Source of the DNA: Alloalcanivorax marinus
GTDB taxonomy: Bacteria; Pseudomonadota; Gammaproteobacteria; Pseudomonadales; Alcanivoracaceae
Length of the DNA: 64,000 bases
Direction: 5' to 3'
NCBI RefSeq assembly: GCF_016906305.1
Contig: NZ_JADDOL010000015.1
Span: 1-64,000, forward strand
The notes beneath the pieces were generated by a model, which saw nothing but the letters and a program-made list of their open reading frames with translations, did no database searches and was not told the DNA's origin. How positions within the stretch are numbered: the stretch's first letter is position 1; each line of letters opens with the position of its first letter. Below are positions 9,727-19,300 of this stretch, in pieces. The position numbers were made by a program, and so were the translations under genes.

Positions 9727-12700
9727 TCGTCTCCTCCTGCCGGAAGCACTTTTCGGCTATGCTCGATCGAGAACCCATCCGGCACTGGCTTGAAGGGCTG
9801 TGCGGGCGAGCGGTGGCTACTTTGAAATTGGCGCAAAGCTTTCACATCAATTTCACCGATGACGCAATAGTCGGTCACACCGCCCTTGACCCGCAGCAAA
9901 TCGCGTTTCCAGCTGTTTTTAAAGGGCGCTCGGATTCGGCTATCCCCGTACTGTCGGTCGTTGCATTGGATGATGTAGGCATGGATGTCCAGGGCGGCGG
10001 ACTCTACAAGCGCATTAAAGGTTTCGGTGTCCTGGTTCCATTCTGGTACAAATAGGGTATCTACTTTGCCCCGCAGGGCCGCGCGATAGCTGATGTTGGT
10101 CAATTCGCTGCACACCAGCAGGGCAAAGTGGAAGTCGCCGTGGCGTATAATGGGCGGAATACCCTTGCTCCAGAGTGATCCTGGCTTCATCTCCGCGCCG
10201 GCTAGCCGCTTCAGCTCCGCCTCTTCGTGCAAGGCGGGGCGCTGTTTGTCTTGCCGGTAGATCATGATAGAGGGAAAGCCCAGACCATCATGGGACAGAG
10301 CTGCCCACACCTGATTGCGCACCCGTGACTTACCTGCATGGAGGTACTCAATACCTGTAATCAGCGAAATGCCTCGACCTTGCAGCTTGCGGGCGATTCG
10401 CATAAACCAGTGCGCGGGAAGCGCCAGCTCCGGCAGGATAAGGTAACGACTATGCCGGGGTTGAGCGATTACACTGTCGAGCAAGTGGCATAGCCGGGCA
10501 TAACGGCCAGCATCGGGGTCCGGCATGCGCGTGACGGCTGCCGCCCAGCTTTCGATCCGCGTCTGCCAGCTGGAGACGGCGATATTGTATTTGCAAGGCT
10601 CAGCCCCATCGGGAATCTGTAGCACACCGTTCTTGTCGAAACGGGGTGTTTTGTCGCCGAGACTGAAGCCGCGCAAGGCCAGAACCACGCTGCGCAGGGC
10701 GGCTTGCCCTTGTTCGGTGTAGGCGTCTTTGTACAGCACGAAAAGTTCCGCCAAATTGAAGGGGCGGGTGGCAAACAGCAGCCCATATGGAAGTCCCTTC
10801 ATTTTTATCCACTTTGCCAGTCGCTGGCTGCCTTCCACTGCTGTACCAGGCAACAGCTCTGAGCCTTGAGCACAATTGAGCACGGTTTTCTTGGCGGGAA
10901 TTCCGCGTTGCGCGATCATCTCCTTGGGTAACCCCATAAAACGGAACGGCATATGTGCCAGGTCAAAGGAGAAAAGCCGTGCATGCTGCGACTGAAAGGC
11001 TTTCGCCGACACGGGCCAGGAGAGCATGGTTTCGACATCAAGCGTAGGGTGGCAATCCGCCATCTGCGCCTCCCATGCCTGCCGGCCCGCCCTGGACAAG
11101 CGTGGAGGAAAGGCCGCCGTGATACTTTCGCGAATGGTGGAAAATTGCTTTTCCTTCCAGCAGGCGATGATCTCAGCCTCGGATGGCGCGTTGGCAGATG
11201 GGCAGGCCTTTATCTCAACATCACAATGTTCACCGACTTGCTGGCAAAGGCGTTCCAGCGCGTCGATGATTCTGCGTAGATCGCCGAAATCCTCACACGC
11301 TGTTGCTAATCGAATCACTCGCGGCAAATAAACAGCCAAATCGAAAAACTGAGGCAGCACCAAAACATGTTGAATAAAGGCACGAAAGAAAGCCCGGCGA
11401 TGCGCTTGCCAGGCATCGGGATGTAAGTCCCGCTCATACGCCTCGAAGTCGCGTAGCTTGATGGCGAAGCTGGCGCGCCTCATGGTCAACGCATCGGCCT
11501 TACGTAAGTTGTCGGCGGCCTCCCCATCGCTTTGTGTGGCAGCTAGAAGGTCAGTGCTAACATGGCCGGCAGACCGAGGTAATCGGGGCATCGCCCGCCA
11601 TTCGCTGGCGCGCTCGTGAATCTGGTGTGCAATGGCATCAACCAGCGTTTTGCCAGGCTCGTCAGCCAGCATGAACACCTTGTTTTTAGCATTGGCGAAA
11701 TAGATCCTACTTTTGTTTTCGCCCTTTTTCAGGTAATCAGGCTGAAAGCGGATTCGGCTCTGCTCCCGGGTGTCCACCCAGCCCAGCTTTCCGCCGGAGC
11801 GTGCAAACAGCCACTCCCAAAGCTCAACCGTGGAGCGAAACCCAGCGCCGTTTTCCATGACCAAAAGAATGTCATCCACATAGCGACCGTAATACAGTGG
11901 AGCAACCTGTCGTTCGATGATACGGTCCAGTTCGATCAGTGCCACATTGGCCACTACAGCAGAGGCGGGCAACCCGACCGGCAATCCTTTTCCAAGAGGC
12001 GTTGCCTCGGCCCATGCCTGCAACGCACGGATAAACAGGCGGTGGAGCTTCGCTTGTTCTTCATTGAGTTCCAGGTTCAGAACAGTCGCCAGGAACTCTG
12101 GATCCAGCATAAAGCCAGGATTTAGCTCGTGATAGAAGGAGCTGACATCGGCCGTAAGTGCAACAATTTGTTTGCCCTCATCCAACGCAGTGCGCATGGT
12201 GGAGATGCCTTGATCACGCCAGTCGCGAAACGGTTTCAGATAGGGCGCGAACGAACCCAAAGACAATGGGTTGATGCGTTTTCCGTCCTGTGTGCGCCGC
12301 AAGCGGTTGCCATAGGCGCAACCTGTTAGCTTAGCGTCAAACAGATGACCGACCTCCATCATCCACAAAGTGGACAACACGTGGAAATCCATACTGCACT
12401 GCGCCATTACACGAAACTCGGCGACAGGTTTCTCCGGTTTCTTTTGGCCCGCCAGCAAAGTACAAGCGTGCTCCCATTCATCGGCGGGAGATGAGAAGAT
12501 CAAACCGATACCATGTACTTCCCGGTATTTTTGCCAAGGTGACATATCCACTGATTTCGTGGCCAGTGTCCAACTGCCCAGGAACTCCGAAGAAGTAGCC
12601 CAGGATTCGTCGTCGCCATTATATTGCGTCTGCAGCGCAGCTAGATTCTCATAGAGGTTTTCCTCGTAGTCTGCGATAACATCAAGGGACGCATGCGAAG

Positions 12701-12761
12701 AGTAATACAGGTCGACTTTTGCCTTTTTATAGGAAAGTCCGAAGCTTTCTAGGCTAATCAT
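9723..12761 (-). CDS. Reverse transcriptase-nitrilase fusion (DRT type 1 / UG1-like)
   Basis: A 1012-residue two-part protein. The N-terminal half has reverse-transcriptase motifs: motif A ALTADVSSFY with D205, motif B GLPVGLPASAVVAN near 259-272, and motif C YGRYVDDILL with YVDD at 294-297. A helical region follows. From about 725 there is a carbon-nitrogen hydrolase (nitrilase) domain with candidate triad E778 (LILPELALP), K839 and C884 (FALLVCSELTN). RT plus C-terminal nitrilase is the hallmark of UG1, the RT of DRT type 1 anti-phage systems. It sits between the two halves of pglX. Its ATG overlaps the stop of the upstream half, and its stop overlaps the next ATG. There is no maturase or HNH domain, so it is not a group II intron protein. 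Confidence 0.88.
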   Translation of the reverse strand: MISLESFGLSYKKAKVDLYYSSHASLDVIADYEENLYENLAALQTQYNGDDESWATSSEFLGSWTLATKSVDMSPWQKYREVHGIGLIFSSPADEWEHACTLLAGQKKPEKPVAEFRVMAQCSMDFHVLSTLWMMEVGHLFDAKLTGCAYGNRLRRTQDGKRINPLSLGSFAPYLKPFRDWRDQGISTMRTALDEGKQIVALTADVSSFYHELNPGFMLDPEFLATVLNLELNEEQAKLHRLFIRALQAWAEATPLGKGLPVGLPASAVVANVALIELDRIIERQVAPLYYGRYVDDILLVMENGAGFRSTVELWEWLFARSGGKLGWVDTREQSRIRFQPDYLKKGENKSRIYFANAKNKVFMLADEPGKTLVDAIAHQIHERASEWRAMPRLPRSAGHVSTDLLAATQSDGEAADNLRKADALTMRRASFAIKLRDFEAYERDLHPDAWQAHRRAFFRAFIQHVLVLPQFFDLAVYLPRVIRLATACEDFGDLRRIIDALERLCQQVGEHCDVEIKACPSANAPSEAEIIACWKEKQFSTIRESITAAFPPRLSRAGRQAWEAQMADCHPTLDVETMLSWPVSAKAFQSQHARLFSFDLAHMPFRFMGLPKEMIAQRGIPAKKTVLNCAQGSELLPGTAVEGSQRLAKWIKMKGLPYGLLFATRPFNLAELFVLYKDAYTEQGQAALRSVVLALRGFSLGDKTPRFDKNGVLQIPDGAEPCKYNIAVSSWQTRIESWAAAVTRMPDPDAGRYARLCHLLDSVIAQPRHSRYLILPELALPAHWFMRIARKLQGRGISLITGIEYLHAGKSRVRNQVWAALSHDGLGFPSIMIYRQDKQRPALHEEAELKRLAGAEMKPGSLWSKGIPPIIRHGDFHFALLVCSELTNISYRAALRGKVDTLFVPEWNQDTETFNALVESAALDIHAYIIQCNDRQYGDSRIRAPFKNSWKRDLLRVKGGVTDYCVIGEIDVKALRQFQSSHRSPAQPFKPVPDGFSIEHSRKVLPAGGDE

Positions 12762-14566
12762 GTCGAACGACCCTGCTCAATAGCCTGAGCCATCATGGCC
12801 ATCTTCTCAGCTTCCGAATTGCCATCGACCAATCGGAGAAACGCGCCTCTATAGTTCGGCTTATGGGCGTTCTCAAGTACGAAAGCAGTCGTTGAAACTA
12901 CTTCTCCACCGATGCTGTCAAAGGCTCGCGCACCCAGATGGGCCATCGACAAAATAGTGTGCTGATTGAGAATGCGGCCGCGCAAAGCTTCAAAGGAAGA
13001 CAGAAACATCCAGCTCTGCATCGTGATCATGGCGACAGCGCCGCCAGTTACCGCCATATCCAGATTACGTTCTATGAACATGGCAAACAGGTCGGACTTG
13101 CTCTTTGGGTAGTTCTCCTTGGCCCAGGCGCCAAGCCGCCCATTCATACCCTTGCCGCCCATATAGGGGGGGTTGGCGACGACCACCGCGTAGCGCGGGC
13201 TCAAGGCTTCGGCCATACGCAGTACTTCCAGTACTTTGCTGTGCGTGTCGGCCAGGAACAGGTTGCCCCCCAGGTTCTTTGTCTCCAGCTCGGCCAGCAC
13301 GTCAGCCACGTTGGTAAGCTTGGGCAAGATCAGGGAGCCGAAGTTGTCAGCCTCCTCGAACTGTTGCAAGGTTTCACGTAAGCCCTGGGTGAACAGGTCG
13401 CGGCCCACGGTGCTCATGTACTCTTCCAGTTCATCCGGAGTGAAGCTAACTTTTTTCAACATGCAGATGTTGGGCTTGATGCCTTTGTTGAAAAAACGCC
13501 GCTGACGCGCCCGGGCTTTCATGGTCAGAGCGAAGGCGGCCAGTTCGCCGGCGCGTTCATCCAGCTCAATACCGTAAAGGTTGTGTGTCAGGATCTTTTC
13601 CGGGATTTCGGACGGCTCGTAGCCTTCTTCTTCGTAAATGGCATAGAGGAGATCGAAAGCATAGGTCAGCATATGGCCGGATCCGCAGGCTGGGTCGCAA
13701 ACCTTGAGCTTTTCCGGGCCTTCGATTTTCAGAAAATCGGCCTCAGCCTCGCCCGGAGGAATGTAATATTCCATCTGATCCACCAAAGCTGAATTCGGTC
13801 TGTTAAGCATCCACAAGCGGCCGAGCGAGTTATCCACCAGGTATCGCACAATCCAGTGGGGCGTGAAAAGCTGGGTGGCGGCGGGGATATTGGCCGGTTT
13901 GATTTTCTGATTCTTCTTCAGCGCCTCGAATACTTGATCCTTTTTCTCGGATATATAGAACTGGTACAACCAGCCAATTACCTCGACATCCTCACAGGCA
14001 ACCGGCGTCATGGCCTCGCGAGTGTAGGCCAGAATTGAGTTGCCGGAGAGCAGGTCATCCGGCATTAGCAGCTCGGTGTAGTCGTCGATACGCTCGAACA
14101 GGAACGGCATGGCGCTGTACCAATAGTTACAGGCGGCTACGACCAGTAAGCGATAGGCTTCCCCTTGGGGATCCTGGCTGGGCATTTTGCCATCGAGCAG
14201 GGCGAAGACCCGTTTTCGGGTATTTTCCACGACCATCTCTTCATCGATATGGCCCATCTTGGCATCCGCCAGGATCTCGGGCTGAAACTGCCCCTCGGCG
14301 GGCGAGACCACGCCGATGCGGTTATATCGGTTCACGTCCATAAACCGCAGGGCTACGAGCCGGTTAAACCAGATATAGGCCACCCGCTCGACAACCTGCT
14401 CTTTACCCTGCTCGGCTATCGCCTCTTCAAGCTTTTTGATGGCCGATGGGCTTTCCCGCCGGGCGGGGCTTTCTTCGGCCAATACCAGCTTTAGCTTGGC
14501 GCCGACCTGTTCAATCAGGCTGCGGCGGGCGAACTGGGCGAATTTTCTGAGTTTTGCGGTTTCCAT
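12758..14566 (-). CDS. pglX: PglX N-terminal half: BREX adenine-specific DNA methyltransferase domain
   Basis: A 602-residue protein corresponding to the first half of BREX type 1 PglX, which is normally one chain of about 1200 residues. AdoMet-binding motif I DPACGSG is at 291-297 and the catalytic NPPY at 465-468, so the methyltransferase fold appears complete. PglX marks host DNA with N6-methyladenine at a BREX motif. The chain ends after FLRLVDGNSEAEK...EQGRST, just before the region that normally leads into DNA recognition. Its TGA overlaps the ATG of the RT gene. With the downstream half it could work like an M/S pair; alone it lacks a recognition domain. A weak AAGG lies about ten bases before the ATG. 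Confidence 0.9.
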   Translation of the reverse strand: METAKLRKFAQFARRSLIEQVGAKLKLVLAEESPARRESPSAIKKLEEAIAEQGKEQVVERVAYIWFNRLVALRFMDVNRYNRIGVVSPAEGQFQPEILADAKMGHIDEEMVVENTRKRVFALLDGKMPSQDPQGEAYRLLVVAACNYWYSAMPFLFERIDDYTELLMPDDLLSGNSILAYTREAMTPVACEDVEVIGWLYQFYISEKKDQVFEALKKNQKIKPANIPAATQLFTPHWIVRYLVDNSLGRLWMLNRPNSALVDQMEYYIPPGEAEADFLKIEGPEKLKVCDPACGSGHMLTYAFDLLYAIYEEEGYEPSEIPEKILTHNLYGIELDERAGELAAFALTMKARARQRRFFNKGIKPNICMLKKVSFTPDELEEYMSTVGRDLFTQGLRETLQQFEEADNFGSLILPKLTNVADVLAELETKNLGGNLFLADTHSKVLEVLRMAEALSPRYAVVVANPPYMGGKGMNGRLGAWAKENYPKSKSDLFAMFIERNLDMAVTGGAVAMITMQSWMFLSSFEALRGRILNQHTILSMAHLGARAFDSIGGEVVSTTAFVLENAHKPNYRGAFLRLVDGNSEAEKMAMMAQAIEQGRST

Positions 14567-14597
14567 CGATTCATGCCTTGCTTTTGATCGTGACCGA

Positions 14598-14651
14598 GCG
14601 ATATACGCTGACGCATAAATGAGCGTATATATTTACGCCGAGCGCATAAAT
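14598..14651. promoter_or_regulatory. Inverted and direct repeats upstream of pglX, candidate operator
   Basis: The 84-base gap between the AlbA-type gene and pglX holds a 9-base inverted repeat, ATATACGCT (14601-14609) and AGCGTATAT (14622-14630), and two direct copies of CGCATAAAT (14612-14620 and 14643-14651). The other gaps in this operon are much shorter and lack repeats. An operator for the upstream winged-helix protein, or an internal promoter for pglX, is a reasonable inference. Confidence 0.45.
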
Positions 14652-16324
14652 TAACGCGCGCGCTTGTAAATAGCTCCTTTACGCTCGCCTATTTGCTCGA
14701 TTTCTCCCCTTTTCTTCAATCTGGCCAACAACTTGTAGGCTTGGTCCGGGCTGATATGGCACAGCTCAACCACGTCAGCACGCTTGATGCTGCCGTGCGT
14801 ATCAATAAAGCTCATGACCATCTGCTGTTGCTGGATAGGATCAAACCCCGCCTGGCGTACATAAGCGGCTTTTTGCCCCGCCCCCCGGTATACCTTGGCG
14901 CTCAGGGTGTAGGTGCGGCCCTTGCCGGTGCCGTGGGCTTCCACCATGCCGGCTTCCACCAGTTTTTCCAGGGTACCCCGGACCACGGTTTCGGGCTTCT
15001 GCACGGATTTGGCCAGGTCCGCCGTTCTTAAACGCCGCTCATTGCGCAGCCGGGACAGGATAATCAGGCTGTCGATGGGCATGGCGGCGCCGGTCTGTTC
15101 CTCACGCTCGACGATCATGCGCAGGAATTCGGCGTCCGCGTCCGCTGCGCTCATGCGCACGGAGACGGTGTGAGCGGACGACATGGAGTAGTCGGGGGCG
15201 GTGCGCCCGTAGCGGAGCATACCCTCGAAGATCCGGTCGATGCCTCGGCCCGTGCGTTCGGCCAGGCCGATGCGCTTGATAATGTCAGCCAGCAAGGGGT
15301 TACGGGAGCGAGGGTCAGCCACCAGCAGGTTGTCCAGATTAACGCCCTCCACAAAACCACCGGGATTGCTGATGCTCAGGCCGTCGTCGTCCAGTTTGAC
15401 GTGTACGGCGCCCAGGGCGCTGTAGTCGCGGTGAACCAGGGCGTTCACAAAGGCTTCCCGGAAGGCCCGGCGGTCGAAGTTGGGGATCGGCACGCGAAAC
15501 AGCCCGACCTGAATCTCCTCTTCCTCCACCCGGGCCCGGAACAGCACTTCGACCTCTTCAAAGGTTTCCAGCAGCGGTTTGCGGTAGAACTCATTGACTA
15601 GGACATCGGTACCGCGCAGCACCTGGAAGGCTACCTCGTGGGAGGGCAGGTGTTGCCGGAGCTGCATTTCGTTCCCCAGCAGCAGCAAACCAGCCACGGT
15701 GGGATGGCGCCGACCTCCCACGCTCACGGTCAGTCCCAGGGCGCCGTCCAGCTCATCGTCCGCCAGGGGCATCAGGCTCTGGTCACCGCCGTACTTCTTG
15801 ATGGCGTTGCGGATGCGGATGCGCTGAATCGGATCCAGGTCCTCTACAGCGAGGTTTTCCACCGGCAAGGCTGAGGGGTCCGTTACTCCCAGGCTGGACT
15901 GGCGCTGAACAAACTCATGGGGGTAGAAGGGCACGGCCTCCGGAGTGCCATCCATTCTCAGGCGCCGACGTTGCAGCAGACCATCCGAAGTGGACACCAG
16001 CTGCCGGGACTTGGGCACCTGTATTCTGCCAATAGGTTGCCCTTCCAGCTCCAGGGCCTCAACACGCACAGCCAGCGAGGGGATGGTCTTGTTGGCTATC
16101 AGGGCGGGCAGGCCGGCGAGGTTGCGGTGATTGGCATGCAGCCCGGTTGGGGTGCCATCATCTTCAACGCCCAGGAACAGGTCGCCGCCCTCGGTGTTGG
16201 CCAGGGCCACCACCGCAGCTACCAGATCTCGGTCCGGCAGGCCTTTAACGTCGCTCTTGAATTCAACGGCAAGGCTTTCGCCCCCCTGAATAATTGTCTG
16301 GATTTCCTGTTCGGCTTCGTGCAT
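14651..16324 (-). CDS. AlbA/Schlafen-type ATP-binding regulator with winged helix, BREX-associated
   Basis: A 557-residue protein. The N-terminus (ESLAVEFKSDV, ANTEGGDLFLGVEDDG) is an AlbA_2/Schlafen-like nucleic-acid-binding domain. A central GHKL-like ATPase region has REAFVNALVHRDY and GRGIDRIFEGM, and the last 60 residues form a predicted helix-turn-helix. Such proteins are commonly annotated as putative transcriptional regulators and occur inside BREX loci between brxC and pglX. Start: the ATG at 16324 has GGGGA seven bases upstream; a longer in-frame opening would run into brxC and lacks family similarity. It lies 40 bases after brxC and just before the repeat cluster upstream of pglX, so control of pglX is plausible but unproven. 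Confidence 0.8.
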   Translation of the reverse strand: MHEAEQEIQTIIQGGESLAVEFKSDVKGLPDRDLVAAVVALANTEGGDLFLGVEDDGTPTGLHANHRNLAGLPALIANKTIPSLAVRVEALELEGQPIGRIQVPKSRQLVSTSDGLLQRRRLRMDGTPEAVPFYPHEFVQRQSSLGVTDPSALPVENLAVEDLDPIQRIRIRNAIKKYGGDQSLMPLADDELDGALGLTVSVGGRRHPTVAGLLLLGNEMQLRQHLPSHEVAFQVLRGTDVLVNEFYRKPLLETFEEVEVLFRARVEEEEIQVGLFRVPIPNFDRRAFREAFVNALVHRDYSALGAVHVKLDDDGLSISNPGGFVEGVNLDNLLVADPRSRNPLLADIIKRIGLAERTGRGIDRIFEGMLRYGRTAPDYSMSSAHTVSVRMSAADADAEFLRMIVEREEQTGAAMPIDSLIILSRLRNERRLRTADLAKSVQKPETVVRGTLEKLVEAGMVEAHGTGKGRTYTLSAKVYRGAGQKAAYVRQAGFDPIQQQQMVMSFIDTHGSIKRADVVELCHISPDQAYKLLARLKKRGEIEQIGERKGAIYKRAR

Positions 16325-16364
16325 GGCTATCCCCAACATCGACCGATTAGACGGTTCGGCACGC

Positions 16365-19300
16365 TTAGATCTGGACCTTGCGGCCTTGCTGGACTTCAGC
16401 CAGCAGGGCCTCGCGCAGGGCACTCAGATACCGATCCACATCACCCTCGTCGGCCAACCAAGCCTTATCGAACGTGACACGTAGGTTGCGAGTGTGAACG
16501 TAGTCGGCTGCCGATTCCTTGACCTGGTGAGACCGGCCCCCATTTTCCCCATCACCCTGCCTGCCCGGAGGCTGCTGGGAATCGTCTGACGGTGCTGACC
16601 TCTGATTGGCCAGCGCCACCATTTTGCCCAGCAGCTTCTGGTAACCCTCTTCTTCAAAGTACCGTGTCCGGTCCTTGATCACGGCAATCAGGTGCTCCTG
16701 CCCGATGTAATCGAACAAATCCCGGAACGGTTTGTTGAGCTCATCCTGACGCGGCTCCGGCAGGGTCTGATACTCGTCCATACTTTGCATGCGCTTCTGC
16801 ATGGTCTTTAGCGACGCTTCTGCCTGAGCTCGAGTTTGCTGCACTTTCTCATCGATGCGCTCCTGCAGGCTATCCAGTTGGCCCTTGAGCTGCTGAATGC
16901 GATTCCCTTTGTAGCAGTTGGGGTCGTTCAGGATGGTGCGGATCTGATCGATCTCGTCCCCGGACACGTAGATGAAGTTGGGCTCCTGACTCTGCAGGAA
17001 GGACCGAGCCTGGTTGTAGATGTCTTTCTGTGAGCCGCCCATAAACCTGCGGATGGGATCGATGACATCCTCTTTCAGGCCCAGCAGCTGGTCTTCCTGC
17101 TTGCCCAATTCCGTCAGGTGCCAGGTGTAGGGCTTCCCGGCAACCTCTTTCAGCGTCTCCAGGGCAGGTTTCAAGGCATTGAGGAACGGGTACTGGTCGA
17201 CCTGTGCTACCCGCCGATCCAGGTCGTGGTACATGTCCTGAAAGGCTTCGCCGGCCTCTTTACCCAGAGCCTTGGCTTCGCTGCTGCGGGGCGGACTGTC
17301 GAAGAAGTCTTCGTAGAATGACTTGAGGGCTCGGACCTGAGAGGCGGTGAACTCAATCTGTGGTTCCAGCACCACGTTGCCGTGGCCGTGGGTGTTACGC
17401 AGGGCGCGCTCCAGCTCGCTGTCCTCTAGGATATTCGCGTCGAGACGAACTTCCACCTTGCCACGGGCACACAGGTTGGCCAGGGTGCAGAGAATAGCGG
17501 CGTAATACCAGCCGTAGGGTTTGCGTTCGAACTTCTCCAGCAGGCTCTTGAGGGTGGTGCGGACACCGCCCCGGTTGTTGCTCTGAATGAACGCCAGCAC
17601 TTCCTGCTCGGATTCAGCCAGGGTCGTGGCGTCGTTACCGAAAAGACCATCGTCTGTACGGTTGAGGCAATTGCTAACGTCATTTTCCGTGTAGGAGACG
17701 CCACGCAACATGCGGAGGTTCGGGTAAGCCCGTGAAATCAGCTCATGGAAGCCCCGAATAATACGGGTCTGGGGGTCCTCATTCGCGACCTCCACATCGG
17801 CCCCGCCAATGAGTAACTTGGACTTGCCGATGAGGGTCTGAACCTGCTGCCGGAGCCTGGCTTCACGCTCACGATTCTGGAAGCCCTTGTCATTCAGGAT
17901 CCGCTTTACGGCTTCCTGCTGGGTAACGGAAATATTCTGCTTGATGTACTTCTCGGTGCGCTTGAACATGAGCAGATCGCGCACCAGGCGCTCGTCCGAC
18001 GGCATGAGCACAAACAGCTCGTCCGCCTTGTAGGTTGAGGCAGTACGGAGCATTTGCTCGTTGTCGGTGTGCTCATGGAACGGGCTGATGACATTGATGG
18101 AAAGCTCGTATTCACGCCCATGCAGTCGATCATCCAGTTTGCGCGAATAGGAGTAGTCCTGCCCCTGGTTTTGGGAGGAACCGGCGTCATAGCGGATCTT
18201 GCGCTGCTTGATGACAAAGTCGAAAACGATCTTTTCCAACTCGTCCGCAACGTCCGATGATTCAACCTCTGTGTTCTTGATCTCCTGTTCGACGTCCTTT
18301 TCCTCGTCCGTCAGGTACTCGTACTGGTCGCCGTTGCGCTGTATGTAGGTCTGTTGCTCCAGAAGACTCAGGGCTTCCTCGACCTTAGTACGAAGTGCCG
18401 GCAGATCCTGATCGAAGGCATCCAGCATCAGCACGCAGAGGTTGCGCACCGTGGGCTTGAATTCCTTGACATATTTGACCAGAAACAGGGCCTTCAGCAG
18501 CCGGATGGCGAAGGCATTATCGAGGTGGTTCTCGGCCTGAATAATCGCCCGCTGTATTTGTGATTTCAGTGCGGAGCGGATGCCTTCAAACATCAGGTCA
18601 AAGGTGGCCAGCTGGCCCACCTCATGGTTGCCGATGTGGATAGCCACCTGCTGAAAAACCCCCAGCATGGAGCGCTCGCCGACGGAACTGTGTTTACCCT
18701 CGAAGGCGTTGTGCTGCGACAGGTTTTGGATCGCTGATTGAAATAGCGCGAACTGGTAGGGGACGAAGGGGTAGCTGTGGATGAAGTGGTCCCTGTCCCG
18801 GAAGTTCCGGTAGGTGGCCGATCCATCCGCGAAGTCAAAGAGGGTTTTGAAGTTATTCGCCTGTGCGTGATAAACGTCCGACAGCTGATTGACACCTTCT
18901 TCGGTCTTGGTCAGCAGGCGCTTCTGGATAACTTCCGCCACATCAGCGCTGGACAGCTTCATACGGTTATTGAAGCGCGCCTGAATTTTCGAGAAATCAT
19001 TACCTTTCTTTTTACCCATTTCGCCCACAACGTCTTTCATCTCTTCCTGCGCGGTGACGATAATCCAGGCCCTGCCCCGACACTTGGTAGCGAGGCTCTC
19101 GGCAATGGTTTGCAGGTTGGTCATCAGCTTGGTGTTGTCGGCAATGTACTGGCCGACCTCGTCCACAAAGAAGTTCAGGCGGAACTCTTTGTGGCCACCC
19201 TCTTTTGCCTGCTTCTCGATATAGGCATTCACATTGTCCGCGAAGTCTTCAATCGAGACTCGGTATTCGCTGCGGTACTTGTCCAGAATGCCCGCTGCCG

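Noticed and set aside
9449-14566. Reverse transcriptase inside pglX as a group II intron
   Set aside because: The RT has a C-terminal nitrilase domain and no maturase or HNH region, its ends overlap neighbouring stop/start codons, and no intron domain V-like structure was seen at either edge.
9723-14566. Retron-type msr/msd RNA next to the reverse transcriptase
   Set aside because: Genes overlap at both ends of the RT, leaving no room for the usual non-coding RNA upstream; none was seen.
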